From: Eretmocerus hayati
Lineage: Eukaryota; Arthropoda; Insecta; Hymenoptera; Aphelinidae
Length of the DNA: 64,000 bases
Assembly (NCBI GenBank): GCA_029851415.1
Contig: CM056743.1
Coordinates: 64,820,186 to 64,884,185 of the forward strand
Direction: 5' to 3'
A program made the position numbers and the translations under genes. Shown in pieces: positions 12,001-24,078 of this stretch. The notes beneath the pieces were generated by a model, which was given only the letters and a program-made list of their open reading frames with translations, did not search any database and had not been told where the DNA came from. The number at the start of each line of letters is the position of its first letter. The first letter of the stretch is position 1.

Positions 12001-12480
12001 ATTGTTTGTCTATTGTGGGACCTTCAATTCTGGATTATTACACTTTCATAGGGAGAGATGGTCATTGAATTATAGGAAACATTGATTACTAATTCTATCG
12101 GGCCAATGATCAATTCATAATTGATGGATTATGAATTTTAGAAATATCTGTCAACTCTGGCATTACATAATTCCCATATTGTGCGCCGGAATTTTCCGTC
12201 TATCATAGGAATGTGGATTTTGGATCATTCAGCACATTATAATAACAGATGATTGTAAAATTGTTGGGAACTTTGGTGACTACTTCTATTCGTCAGAGAA
12301 AGTCTCCAATCGTTGATGAAATATGAATTTAGGAATATTCGTTACTTTCAAGTATACATTATCGCTATGTTGAGCGTGAGAAATGATTGTCTATTGTGGA
12401 ACATTGATTCCAAATCATTACATTTCAATAATGACAGATATGTGATTATGTCAAATATTGATTACTCATTCTGTTTGGTG
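9060..12480. repeat. Degenerate tandem repeat, about 190-210-bp units, split by a TIR element
   Basis: Units beginning TTGAGCGTGAG or TTGAGTGTGGG and containing a 'GTCTATTGTGG...ATCATTA' core occur at about 9075, 11990, 12185 (diverged) and 12375. The unit starting at 9075 is cut at 9127 by the 9128-11853 element and resumes at 11854. Divergence between units is high, so this is an old satellite-like array. Confidence 0.55.
9128..11853. mobile_element. 2.7-kb non-autonomous TIR element with TA flanks
   Basis: The left end (9128-9206, starting TTCGACGTGGGCACC) and right end (11774-11853, ending GGTGCCCACGTCGAA) are near-perfect inverted repeats of about 78 bp, including CCGAGTGCCGACCACGTGAC. 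TA dinucleotides flank both ends (9126-9127 and 11854-11855). The surrounding tandem repeat gives an approximate empty site, which supports TA-targeted insertion as in Tc1/mariner-type elements. No transposase is recognisable inside. Two GC-rich blocks (about 9890-10020 and 11465-11655) share inverted pieces with AGGCGTTACAT, CCACGCTGGGC and TTCTGATCGGG. Confidence 0.65.
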
Positions 12481-13096
12481 TGATATTATTTCATGATTGA
12501 TGGATATACAGTACCTTCCAAAATTAATGGATCATGCATGGTCTCACTAAATTCATGATAACTTCGAATCCCTTCATCGTATGAGAATTCTGAAGAAAGG
12601 ATCTTGAAGATCACAAAAAATCTATCGATTCATGTGTTTCAAATATTTTTCAAGTGCTTTTCAAGTGCCCGTAATCGACATTGAAAATCTAAAAAAAGTC
12701 TTCTTCAGCGGATCACCTACAACTTTGACGGGAAAGGTCGGATCACAAAAATTCTTACGGGATCTTGTAGATCGTTTGAAAATCTAGACATTTGGTCCCC
12801 TGTGAAATTTTTGTACGACCCTTCCCGTCTGACTTACAAGCTCCGAAAAAAAATTTTGTATCAACATAGGGTGCTTATGGAGATCCCGAAGCTGGTACCT
12901 CTTTCGTTTCGTCTTGCTCTATTCTAGTGCAAAAACTCATAAAAAAAATATCACGCCACATGATAAAATGATCTCATCTTACAGAATATCCTATCAGATT
13001 TTGTCTCAAATATAATATGGACGGCCAAAACATGGAATAATAGTATATTACGCAACAAGTGCGAGAAGGTCAATTTCCGCACAAGTCGCCAAACGA

Positions 13097-13141
13097 GTGC
13101 GAGAAGTTAAATATTCACGCACACTTTGAAACTTCTCGCAC
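13097..13141. repeat. Small hairpin (12-bp perfect stem)
   Basis: GTGCGAGAAGTT at 13097-13108 pairs with AACTTCTCGCAC at 13130-13141 around a 21-base loop. It lies in a cluster of GTGCGAGAAG and CGCAC words (13050-13160). The rest of 12481-14520 has no recognised gene. Confidence 0.5.
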
Positions 13142-14335
13142 ACCCAGAAGAACATATTCACGCACGCTCGCGAAGCGGGAAAGCGATCACCACTACCCAA
13201 ATGGCAAGCCTCGGCCACTTCTTGTCACCCTGAAAACCTGTGAGTTGGGGTACTTTCGGCACTTCGAGTTTTTCCTGCCTTAGAATAGCTAGATCTCTCG
13301 TTCAGTTGCATCAAAAAGACTTTGTCAAGGGGTCATTTTGTAGGAAATTGCAAAGGCTATCAATTGAGAATACTCCCGAAGCAGTACAGATGTGCGCATG
13401 CGCAGGGAGAGAGCGGCACCGCTCCAAAAATTACGCAAAAATCCGAAAAAATGAGGGTGTTTGTAAAATGCATAGGTCCAACGGAAGGCCGAAACACAGC
13501 GTGAAATAGTTCCCACATGTTTGGGAGGGACACTTGAAAAACATCTGTGTCAAGTTTTAAGTCGATTGGTGGAGGACGATAGATTTGGCGAGCTTGAAAA
13601 ATTTGTCGTTTTTCGATAACTCACCATCTTTTAATGGACATGACTCGGGCCAAAATTATCCGATTTGGACGTGCAAAAGCGCAAATCGGAGGGTTTTTGA
13701 TGACAAAAGAATGGTTGAAATAAATGAGAAAAGATTCAGATGCGTTGGAATAGCATCCATTCGAAAATGGGCTAAAAATCGAAAAAAGTGACTTTGTGTA
13801 TTGTCGTGTAGACCGAACGCATTCGGTCTTGTATATTTTTTTTCCTAAAAGTTGGCGTCAAAACGGACAAAATGCGACCTCGCACGCCTCGCTACAATGT
13901 TCCTGGTCAAAATTGCGATTTTTTTAGAAAACTCTAAAAAAGGGCTTCTTTCAAACTTTAAAAGATTCTAGCAGGCGTAAGAAATTTTTTAGGGGGCTGA
14001 AACTCTAGGAAAGTACTATTGTTGGTGCCTAATTTATTGTAAAGAATTGACGAAAAGATCCACGGGGGTCGTGCGCATGGATTTGCCGAAATATACTGAT
14101 CTGACCCACATATATTCAGGAAGAGACTGTGAGTATAAACAAGTCCAACGAGGCAGTTCGCTCTTCATGTTCCAAAAACCCACACCAAAATGAATATACT
14201 TGTTGACCGGACTCATCAGGTCTGGTCATAACAGATGACCATGGGAAATTTCGGTCCATCGTGGGAATTTTCCGATGTGAGTGTATGTGAGATCAAATTA
14301 TGAAGATATAATTTTTCGATACACTGTGCGTAAAA

Positions 14336-14395
14336 GTGCACTTTGCGCACAGTTTGTCGACTTTTACTCACAGTTTATCGAAAAGTATAGTTAGA
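14336..14395. repeat. Short inverted repeat next to the foldback
   Basis: ACTGTGCGTAAAAGT just upstream (about 14322-14337) and ACTTTTACTCACAGT (about 14362-14376) are inverted copies, forming a small hairpin beside the larger foldback. Function unknown. Confidence 0.4.
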
Positions 14396-14520
14396 TACAT
14401 GGGCGTAAAACCTATTATTCGCATCCTCGTGATGATTCCGACCCTCGCCTGCGGCTCGGGCCGGAAACCCATCACTCGGACGCGAATAAAACGTTTTACA
14501 CCCTTGTATCGAAATCTACT

Positions 14521-15200
14521 ATTTTCAGTCTTTGCGAGTTAAAGTCAGCAGATATTGCTGACGTTTTCTTGGCATCAATCGAGAATGGATTTTACTCCAC
14601 TCTCGATCAATGCACCTTTAGAACCTCGTATGGTTCCGAGGATGCATCTAAAGGATTTTGATGGAAAGGAATGAAAAGTAAAGATGAAAAATGAGAAACT
14701 TTATGAAAGACGATATCCGATCGTATCGATCGAGTGTCAAAATTAATTAGATATATCTCCGGCAGAAGGCCGAAGAGCTGCCAAAGTAAAAATGTTGAGA
14801 AATTAAATGGAAATAGCGGGTTAAAATGACCTTTCTCGCAAGCGCTTAACGAAGATGAACTTTCGTATATAAGGGCGTCCAAACCATCGAACATTCGGCC
14901 ACTTGAGCCGCGTGTCAGTGGTAAACTTTCATTGCTCTTCCACCACTTTGAAAAGCCCGAGCAATGAGAGACGGGCGAAACACGCATAATATCAGCGTAG
15001 AATCCAAATTTTTTCATAAAGATTCTCATTTTTCATCTTTACTTTGCATTCCTTTCCATCAAAATCCTTTAGATGCATCCTCGGAACCATACGAGGCTCT
15101 AAAGGTGCATTGATCGAGAGTGGAGTAAAATCCATTCTCGATTGATGCCAAAAAAACGTCAGCAATATCTGCTGACTTTAACTCGCAAAGACCGAAAAAA
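14521..15200. mobile_element. Foldback element with about 178-bp arms
   Basis: Bases 14521-14698 are closely matched by the inverse complement of 15023-15200. Shared blocks include GCGAGTTAAAGTCAGCAG, ATTTTACTCCACTCTCGATC and GAGGATGCATCTAAAGGATT. The roughly 325-base centre has no gene. Beyond the arms, a 44-base segment starting CGATATCCGATCGTATCGAT is repeated exactly in direct orientation at 14711-14754 and 15241-15284. Confidence 0.7.
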
Positions 15201-15639
15201 TTATATCTTCATAATTTGGAATTCCCGCGAGTGATAAATACGATATCCGATCGTATCGATCGAGTGTCAAAATTAATTAGATATGTATGTGAGATCATTA
15301 TAAATGAGCTTGATGAGGGTAATATAACGTAATCAATCGCGTGAGTGTCCAGTTCGAGAACAATGGAAATATCTTTCCTCGCTGAGCGTGGGAAAAAAGA
15401 TCAAACCATGGGGAAAAATTTCAGTCACCTTGATGAGAGGTGATTAATGCGTAATTAATCGCGTGTATGTCCAGTTCGAGAACAATGGAAAGTAGAGCGA
15501 GGGAGGAAAATCATCGGATGAGGGTGGGAGCTGACTTCGCTTTGTTCTCTTGGTTCCCGTAATGTTATTTCATACGGGAGATGAAAGTAAAGATAAGATA
15601 ACCAGCCAAGCCTTATTTACTTACAACATTTTTCCGGGG

Positions 15640-16050
15640 CTTGTATTTTCCACGTAAAATTTGACAGAGATTACGATGAAAATACCCATTCAGAGCTCCA
15701 AGGCGTGCCCAGCCCAATAAAATCACTCAACTCTAGAATTAACGCTCTTCCCCTGTAAGGGAGAAATATGTCTATCATATCCCCCAACTCTGGCTAATCT
15801 TGGATCCATCGAGCATTCCCGAAGATATATGTTCTATCTCGATTTTGACGGCAAATACTATCAGAACATCCTCAAGGTCCCCGGAACGTTCCGAGCACAG
15901 TAAAATCATGATTTTCCAAACAATTGCCACTTTTTTCCCTGTCAAAAAAAATGTTCCTCTACTCTGCGTACTCTGGGATTCGCCTGGCATCCCCCAAGAT
16001 ACCTTGTCAACCCAAAATTTGATGGCAAACACGAAGGAAATATTTATCCG
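15640..16050 (+). repeat. Diverged direct repeats, about 175-bp unit, three copies
   Basis: Three related segments start near 15650, 15817 and 15988. Each carries a 'CCC.A.GATA...TTTGACGGCAAA' core, and two carry the sequence 'GAGC.CAGTAAAATCA' or a close variant. Similarity is partial, so unit borders are approximate. Confidence 0.45.
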
Positions 16051-19000
16051 ATGCCTCGTGCATCCTCATCGGAAAAAATATACATATTACTGAGAACTGT
16101 CGAGTCGTGCATTGTGAATCGGGGAAAATTTCATATTAAAGTTCTGCTTTATAGTGTGAGTGAGCCTAATTTGCTCCAACTACTTTTATTCTTTCCGCCA
16201 ATCAAACTCATCTCAATATTTTCAAACGTACTCCAGACCGTTTCAAAGCTTGTTTCAAGACCCTCAAAATGAGCTCGAGTACGTTTGAATTTGTAGAAAT
16301 TGTTGTTTTGTTGCGCAGGTCATGGGTGTGTAAATGATTAAACTTTAGAATCCCTTCGACTTTCTTTGTCTTTATATAACGACTCTTCGAATGCACGTCT
16401 GTACTTTGGGGTGCCTCGAGATCGCCTACAGAAATAGAACAAAACAAGGGGTCTCATCGGTGGTTATACATAAAAAGACTATAGCACCATGGGAAACTCA
16501 CTTCCACATATACTCATGGCCAACTAACGCTACTTAGCGTACGTGTGGATCTTCTCGCTCTCCCTCGGTGCGAGAAATTCGTGTTGGGACTTGCGGAGAA
16601 GCGAATACGTTTTTGAACCTCGCCGAATGCTCCTCGTAGTCGTGATATTCCAACACGCCCCCTCAAGAATGGATAGGCTCCATTTTGCACATTCACACCA
16701 TTTAACTCGGTAACTAGGAATATTATTCTCCCAAGTCATATTCATATTCCATAAGGAATTTGTACGAACGTGATTCTTCGTGCCTCCTAGGGAATTGATT
16801 ACAGATGGTCCAACATTCGTTGCGTGGATCAAAGGAAACCCAGAAAACCTTGACCGCCCATCGTTTCATTCTAGAACAATCAAAATAGAATCATATGACA
16901 TATAATCGATTCATTCCATTATTTTGATATATACAGGATTTGTGCATAATATAGTGCACAGTACATATGCAATTCATCATAGTACAATGATAGTTCCATT
17001 TCACAGAGTTTAATACCTCAAGTTTCTTGAATCAATTAGTTTCAATCACCATCTAAGAATCATGACTTTACTTCATAGAGTGGAATTCCTCAATTTTCTG
17101 AGGTCGATCATTTTCATGAGATTCTCAATCTTGCATCCTTTGTCAATAGGAATATTGGCTCCACTCGACCAATTCCGGTTGTGATTCATAATCCCTCATA
17201 ATCCAACGCTCAATCGAAGAATATGCGATGATGCTTGAACTTGATGAAGGCAAGCTATCTTTAGGACTAGGCTTCAGATTGATGTCCGATCACAATCGTA
17301 TCACCATTTGTGGAACTCAGGAATGATTAAAGTCTTGATCTTCTTTCAAGTGAAGTACCATGGCAAGGCGATGGTCCTTCAGAGGGAATCATTCTGAAAT
17401 TCAGATTCTATTCGCTCATTCTTGCTCTCGAATCGACGGTTCATGCTCACTTCCATTTCTTGATGGATCTTCATCAAAATAGGAATTCGAATAGTTGAAT
17501 TCATAATGAATATAATATGTGAAATTCTTTCAGATGAATTTTCAATTCTATTCCCCCATTTGATGCTTGGTGAGTTTGCATCATGTGCTTGGGGTTCCAT
17601 TCATCTATTCTCTGATTTGACGGATAGAATTTCCATACATTCAGTCGAGTAGTACTTTGAAATTCTAAGCTACTGCTTTGCAATTGCACGTGACCTCCAA
17701 AGGAGTCGTACCAAAAGAGAACCAAAAGTGACATCAAGAGGTCTCATAGATTGCACTCATGTTGAGTCGAGCTTCTGCAACGTATATTATCACAATTGCC
17801 CCCTCGAATCAGCCTCAATCCAATAACCTGAGGCAGAACTAGAGGTTACAAAGGAGATATATTCTTCACTTGAATGCTTTCTGTTATTCTCATTAACCCC
17901 CTTAAGAATGTATCTAGTCTGTTCATGGGTTCTATTTTCCCATCTACAAATCAATTATCTGTGATTGGCAACAACTGTGATGCATTGCTTTCATTTTATC
18001 GATTAATCGTGAAGCAAAAAATAGATAGACGATTTCACATTGTTATTCACTTTACTTGGAAGCTGTAACATACTCTAACGTTCGATTTGGGCAAAGATTA
18101 CATCAAAATAACATTGAATACCTTCAGATTTCTACGAGAGATATTGCATAATTCTGACAAAATCCAATCATGTTCGAAAAATGACTCTAGATCGATCATG
18201 TCAATGACTGTCACAGAGATTCATCGGAGTTTTGAAAACTCTCATTTGGGATCTTTAGAATTGAATTTCAAAGAGGACTGGAATGGATATATGAAGTCCT
18301 CACCTTTTTGTATCGTTTCCAGTCTATTGTGGGCATCAAATCACCCCAGTACATTGTTTCTCTAAGTGCCGAATCTCATTATCGGAGAGGATTTCATGGA
18401 TCTTCCATGGAGAAATTTCCAGCCATTGTTTTGGGCCATGGTCTCATTATTACTCGATCATGAAAGTTCGGAATTGACTAGTTTCTTTTCTAGTTGATAT
18501 AATATTATTGGGCTACTATTCTGATACTAGAATGATATTCTTCCTGAACTCTACATGGTGCAGATTTTTGTCATTTGAATTCAACATCTGTGAGTCCATT
18601 CATGATCCATATTCTATAACGATGAGAATATTTGCATCTTGTCTGATTAATTCATGTCAGACTTTAGTTGTTTCCAGAATATTGAGTAGATGCAGAAAAT
18701 CTGCTTCGTTTCATTTCTCTACATCTTATATTCAATATGCTCCTAAATTATTTTGAGAGAATCCAGATTTCTAGCGTTTTGTGATTCGGAACCGAGTGAA
18801 TTTGCGCTATTTCATCGATTTTTCGATTCTTTGGTCATCTAGAAATCTTTGTCAGAAGTATCAGTCTTCGATGATTGCTTGATCTTCCGGTTCAGAGGCA
18901 TCATTTTAAGTTTACTGATTGTGATTTTATATTTCATCTTATCGATCAGTTCAGTCTAGATGCTCGACAACAGTGTTCAGAGGCATGAGTTCGGATCTAG

Positions 19001-19203
19001 ATCTTCATCACATATTCGCCCCATCAGTTTGCTCTGCGTTCAATTCGCAATCAGAAAGCAGCAGCTTGCAAGGACTGATATCCATTCTGTTCTGATTCTA
19101 ACAAGTTCACTCTGATCGTTTGACACTAGTATCGAGAGGCATCAGTTCGGATCGACTTATTTCTAAGATTTGTGAGACAGTTCCCCTCTGCATCAATGTG
19201 CTC
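16051..19203. other. No supported gene; possible copia-type LTR edge near 16650
   Basis: Short ORFs only, none recognisable. Two observations: an 11-bp palindromic pair CAAACGTACTC/GAGTACGTTTG about 65 bases across (16225-16290), and on the minus strand a G-rich tract followed by TGTTGGAATATC (16644-16667). The latter is how a copia-type 3' LTR normally begins. No matching second LTR is seen, so at most this is a solo or partial LTR. A repeated 'TTCAGAGGCATCAGTTCGGATC'-like word recurs at about 18893, 18978 and 19136. Confidence 0.3.
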
Positions 19204-19342
19204 GAGGTAGTCAAAAGTGACAAGGACGGTTACGCTCTAGAGATCGCAGTAAAAAATTATCGAGCTTTTCGGTGGAGCCCGCTTAATAATTTTTGACTGC
19301 GATCTCTAGATCGTCACCCTCCTTGTCACTTTCGACGACCTC
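19204..19342. repeat. 139-bp hairpin MITE-like element
   Basis: Two 57-base arms (19204-19260 and 19286-19342) are near-perfect inverted copies around a 25-base loop. Shared blocks include GTGACAAGGA and CTAGAGATCGCAGT. The size and shape fit a MITE, or a precursor-like hairpin if transcribed. Confidence 0.75.
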
Positions 19343-19946
19343 ACACTAAAAAAGCGGACAAGGAGTGGGTTAACTATTTGGACCTGAGAGCGATAGTCTC
19401 TCCTTTTAATTCATTTGAATCACGGGTCGATAGAAGCAATGCTATTGAACTATCTTCCTTCTCTCATTTCCCATTCCTTCATATCGTGCATTCTATCTCT
19501 CTGAATTCCATGACAGTGATTCTTATTATCACTTTGATATGAATGTTCCTAGTCATCATCATTCTCATCTAAGGTAGAACGAAAATCATTGCTGCATAAT
19601 CCTTGTGTAGGATTTGGAGTACTTCAGATTTGACCATGCCAAGATTGATATCACATCGGGATTCGCATCGCCTATGCAGGCTCAGCATATTTCGTGAGGT
19701 AAATAGTATGATTTGAGATTGTGGCTGTGAAAAAGTAGTATTATTGTGGATCTCAGCTATGAGTTAGGGCTCTATTGGATCATTCAGAAATCTCAATGTA
19801 GGTTGGAAATTAGAGTAATAAGAGACAATCCAAGAATGAGTTCATACGAATTTAGATCTCATAATGAGCAATGACGGGGTCTCATGACGGGGTCTGTTGC
19901 GGGTGGGTGTCAAATACACTCGTTTCAATCATCGTTCCATGTAATT
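19343..19946. other. No gene seen
   Basis: No recognisable coding sequence or RNA. It lies between two hairpin elements. Confidence 0.4.
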
Positions 19947-21093
19947 GAGCACGGGTCTCTAGAACTAGGTCTAAATCCATGGTGCAGACCACCCAAGGGG
20001 TTGTTGTGCGATATCATTTCTGGACCCTGTAGGATCATTTTCCAGCTAGTATAGAGCCCGCCACTTGGGTCGTTTCTCGATAAAGTCAAAAAAACGTGTT
20101 TTTCACGACTTTTCGACCTCTTACGCTCTATAGCTTGAACAGGACGCATTTTTTTTGAAAAATGTGTAGAGGCCTTCTTTGTAGATCCGAAGGAATTGAC
20201 GAAGCATATGTCCTTATCCAATCCCGCGAAACTCACCTGTTGGAGATATTAGAGCTTTCTTCACGAAAAATTATATTCTTCTCGCTCTCTCAGTTCATAG
20301 CTCGAGCGGGTCGCATTTTTTCGAGAAATGTGTAGAGACCTTTTTTGTAGATCTTGAAAAATTGAGGAAGAATATGTCCTTGTCTCATCCCGTAAGACTC
20401 ATTTGTTGGACATATGAGAGGTTTTTCCACCAGAGATCGTATTTCCCTCGTAATTTCCCTCTGTTTTATAGACATAACTATAAAATAATGTGTTATATCG
20501 GAAGTTCATAGCTCATAGAAAGTTATCCTATAGGAATATGGATGGATCACATAATTTTATGATTGTGTCTATAAAACAGAGGAAAATTACGGGAGAAATG
20601 AGATCTCCAGTGGGAAAATCTCTCATATGTCCAACAAATGAGTCTTACGGGATGAGACAAGGACATATTCTCCCTCAATTTTTCAAGATCTACAAAAAAA
20701 ATCTTCATACATTTTTCGAAAAAATGCGTCCCGTTCGAGCTGTGGACCGAGAGAGCGGAAGGAATATAATTTTTCGAGAAGAAAGCTCTAATTTCTCCAA
20801 CAGGTGAGTCTCAAAGGAATGGATGAGGACATATTCTTTGTTAATTTCTTCGGATCTACAAAAAAGGTCACTACACCTTTTTCAAAAAAACGCGCCCGTT
20901 CGAGCTGTAGAGCGTAAGAGGTCGGAAGGTCGCGGAAAAACACGTTTTTTGGACTTTATTGAGAAACGGCTCAAGTGGCGATTCCTATACTAGCTGGAAA
21001 ATGATCCCACAGAAGCCAGAAATGATATCGCACATCAATCCCTTGGGTGGTCTGCTCCATGGATTTAGACCTAGTTGTAGAGAGCCGTGTGAG
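19947..21093. repeat. 1.15-kb near-palindrome with 546-bp arms
   Basis: Bases 19947-20492 are matched by the inverse complement of 20548-21093 around a 55-base loop; the arm coordinates are exactly symmetrical. Shared blocks include GACCACCCAAGGG, CATGGATTTAGACCTAGTT and TTTTATAGACA near the loop. Each arm also contains two related units (about 20140-20240 and 20300-20420) built around CATATGTCCTT and TTTCGAGAAATGTGTAGA-type words. ORFs in it are mirror images across the two arms and are not believed. Confidence 0.85.
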
Positions 21094-21757
21094 CTTGTAT
21101 TCACCTGAACTTTTTCACTCCGAGGAGGAGATTCTGTTCACAGGTACTTTTAGCTTCCGTTGGCTTTCTACGCAATCAAGAATTTCCCGGCTGGCTCGAA
21201 AATAGAGCCAAGAAACTGAAATACCCGTGCTGCACGTCATTGAGGTTATATGCTCACCCCCCCCCCCTCATGTTGCTCTGACTAGCAGCTTTCAGCACGA
21301 GGCTCCAAGTGACCGTCGGAATACCAATCAAGTGCGAAGTCGCTGACACCAAGCACGTGCAATGCAGTAGTAAATTCGCTCGTCACTGGACGTTAATGTG
21401 ACCTGATCTTGAATGCACAGTTGCTGATGTCTACATGAACAATTGCGTGAGTGATGAGTGCCACATCAACAAAGTTAGGCGATGAATGGGTAACCTGCGG
21501 GCGTGTTCTGTGTGAAACTGTTGAGATTTATTCTTGCACACAGCCATCTGAGATCGAGCCCCTGGGCTTTTTCGTCATTATAATGTCCCAACTTGTCGAT
21601 GACACAATCTGTGAGTATTTCTCGCTGGGTGTTTTCAACCTTCAAATGATGTTTTTGATCAGCACATCTGCAAGCCAAATCTGACAAACCTGAGAATAGT
21701 GGAATAGTTTTATGATGCAGTGTATTCGAGTATAGAACGAAGTATCAGTGTATGTGT
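21094..21757. other. No gene seen; poly(C) run
   Basis: No recognisable gene. An 11-base C run lies at 21257-21267. Confidence 0.4.
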
Positions 21758-23901
21758 CACGTTGTGCCTGAACGCATTTTTTTCAAAGTGAAAACTCCCT
21801 CTGAGATTTTTTTGGTTTCTGATTCTACATTTTTGGGGCATCATTTTCCCACAAAAATTAAAATCGCGGCCTGAGCCCTTTTGGAGGAATGTCGTTTGGA
21901 ACATTTTTCGAACCCAGGCTAGGAACGCCCGAATGATGTGGCTCATCCCTTGTTGGATATGAGCCCAGAATCAAGTTTCTTCACTTTCTAACACTAGTTT
22001 TCAGACAATGTGACCGCTTTGGATACCTCTGAAGCTTGTTGAGGTTGGGCATGTACCCTAAAAACCCTTCGAAAATGCAAAAACCAATATGTTGATGTCT
22101 CATTCAAGAAATGACCATCTACCGTTTGGGCTCTCCAAGACGTCCTATTGGAAATAATCTTGTGATGGACATTACAATGTTCATCATGATGTCTTTTGTG
22201 ATGGAAATTGTAATGTACATTATAACGAATTCCAATAAAATCATAATGTTTTTTTGTGATGTTCAGATAATGGCGAGGAACTTGTTATGTCAAGTCATCT
22301 CTATTCTACGGTAAAAAAACTGAGAAAAACTCTTCTACATAACTCGTAAATTTTGCCGAGAGTGAGATTCGAACCCACGACCTTTTGATTACGAGACCAA
22401 GCACATGTCTCGGGGCCAGGGAGTCATGTTGAAGGTAGGTGTCTCATAAGCTTACTTGACGTTTGACTGACCGGAACAATCTGTTCATTCGCTCGTCATA
22501 CAAACAACTCAGAGTGGATCAGGTGGATGCTTTGAAATGGTCCGGTTTCAATGAAAATCCACGATTTTGACTATTTCGGGAATCTCGTCAGTACAATGTG
22601 AAGAATGAAAAAACAGGCAATAACTCCTTTCACGTTCCTAAATGTGTTATAAGGTAAGTGTGCTTAAGATACCCCCATTCCCTAATATGCCCCGACTCAA
22701 GTTTTCAAATGTACCATCTTGCAGACCTGGACACGCATTTTTTCATGTTTGTTATGTTGGAATCTGAGGAAATCAACGGTTTGGGCCGATCCGAAAAGAC
22801 CCGCGCCTTTCTTACAACAGTATTACCGATATTCGGTACTATCGACTTATTTCATCTTGATCACTGAAAACTATGCCTAATGAGATTGATTCAATCAATT
22901 TTTAACGTAATCCTCCTCATTCTCTTTGTCTTCGTCCGAACTTTGAAATGCTTCTCACAAAATAGAAAAAAATTCGATTTCTAGCCGATTCTCCGCCTAC
23001 ATTAGTGAAGAAAGTTCATTTTTGGTCCCATCTACCCAAGGGCTCTGAAGATATGTCTCCGAGTTTTTTGAAATTCAGAGAATCTTCTGGGAATTCGTGT
23101 GATGGTTCAACTATCCATAACACATCTTCTGCTGAAATTCCAAGGAGCCTGTCTATTTTGTTTTCTAGTTTTCGATGTCGAAAGTTCGAGCTCGTAACAC
23201 GCGAAGGATAGGAACGGCGCAGCAGAAGGCAACTTTTCTGGTCCGTTCTCACGAATGCTCTCACAATTCTTTAGAGAACTCGCTGAAGAATTGATATTTC
23301 ATTGATTCAAGTCTTGTCTTCATCCTTGCCAAAAATAGGGACCCGTGCCCATTTATTTTGTTTACACGAGGGCTCGAATGTTTGTAATTTTCGTCCGCGC
23401 ACAATGTTAATTTCCTGCCTCGCGGAGAGCGTGTGTGTGTGAGCGTGTGCATGTACGAGCTGCTTTGTTGTGTATGCGCGATTGTACATAAAACGACGGC
23501 GAGATCGCGTTGCTTTCAAAACAACACGGTTCGCTCAAACTTTTCATCCTCATTGTCCCCGGAGACATACAATGAGACATTAAGAGATTGGTTTTTTGCG
23601 TTTTCCAAGGGTTTTCAGGGTACATGCCCAACATCGACAAGCCTCAGAAGGATCCAAAGCGGTCACATTTTCTGAAAACTAGTGTTAGAAAGTGAAGGAA
23701 CTTGATTTTAGGCATTACTTAGTTACTTGGGCGTTCCTAGACTGGGTCCGAAAAATGTTACAAACGACATTCCTTTGAAAGGGCTCAGCCCGCGATTTTA
23801 ATTTTTGTGGGAAAATGATGCCCCAAATATGTAGAATCAGAAACCAAAATAATCTTAGAGGGAGTTTTCACTTTGAAAAAAATGCGTTCAGGCACACCGT
23901 G
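21758..23901. mobile_element. 2.1-kb element with about 240-bp terminal inverted repeats
   Basis: The left arm (21758-22005, starting CACGTTGTGCCTGAACGC) matches the inverse complement of the right arm (23671-23901, ending GCGTTCAGGCACACCGTG). Shared internal blocks include TTTCAAAGTGAAAACTCCCTC and TTTCTAACACTAGTTTTCAGA. The 1.67-kb centre has no transposase. It holds a tRNA-like segment and a GT-rich stretch at about 23425-23455. No clear target duplication was found. The right end directly abuts the 5' leader of the LINE copy that follows. Confidence 0.7.
22354..22417 (-). pseudogene. tRNA-Thr(CGU)-like pseudogene lacking a D arm
   Basis: On the minus strand the segment TTGGTCTCGTAATCAAAAGG resembles the anticodon arm of tRNA-Thr with anticodon CGT. 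It is followed by a T arm with GGGTTCGAATCTCAC (B-box consensus) and an acceptor-like 3' strand TCTCGGC. The 5' side has CCCCGAGA, which pairs with it with a bulge. There is no D arm and the anticodon stem has mismatches. It is a decayed tRNA or a tRNA-derived SINE head inside the TIR element. Confidence 0.5.
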
Positions 23902-24078
23902 GTGTCTGCGCGTACTCCTGACGATCGTCGTCAATGTATAAGCATGTGGATGCGCGACTATACCTGTAGCTAGCTCGCTCACACTGGCTTCACTCGTACC
24001 AGTACAGCAATATTCACACTAGATAACTTCTTGAACGACCTCGCTTCGACAGCCTTGATTCTAACTCGCGTTCACGGT

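Noticed and set aside
20290..20807. Two similar ORFs on opposite strands
   Set aside because: Mirror copies from the arms of the palindrome.
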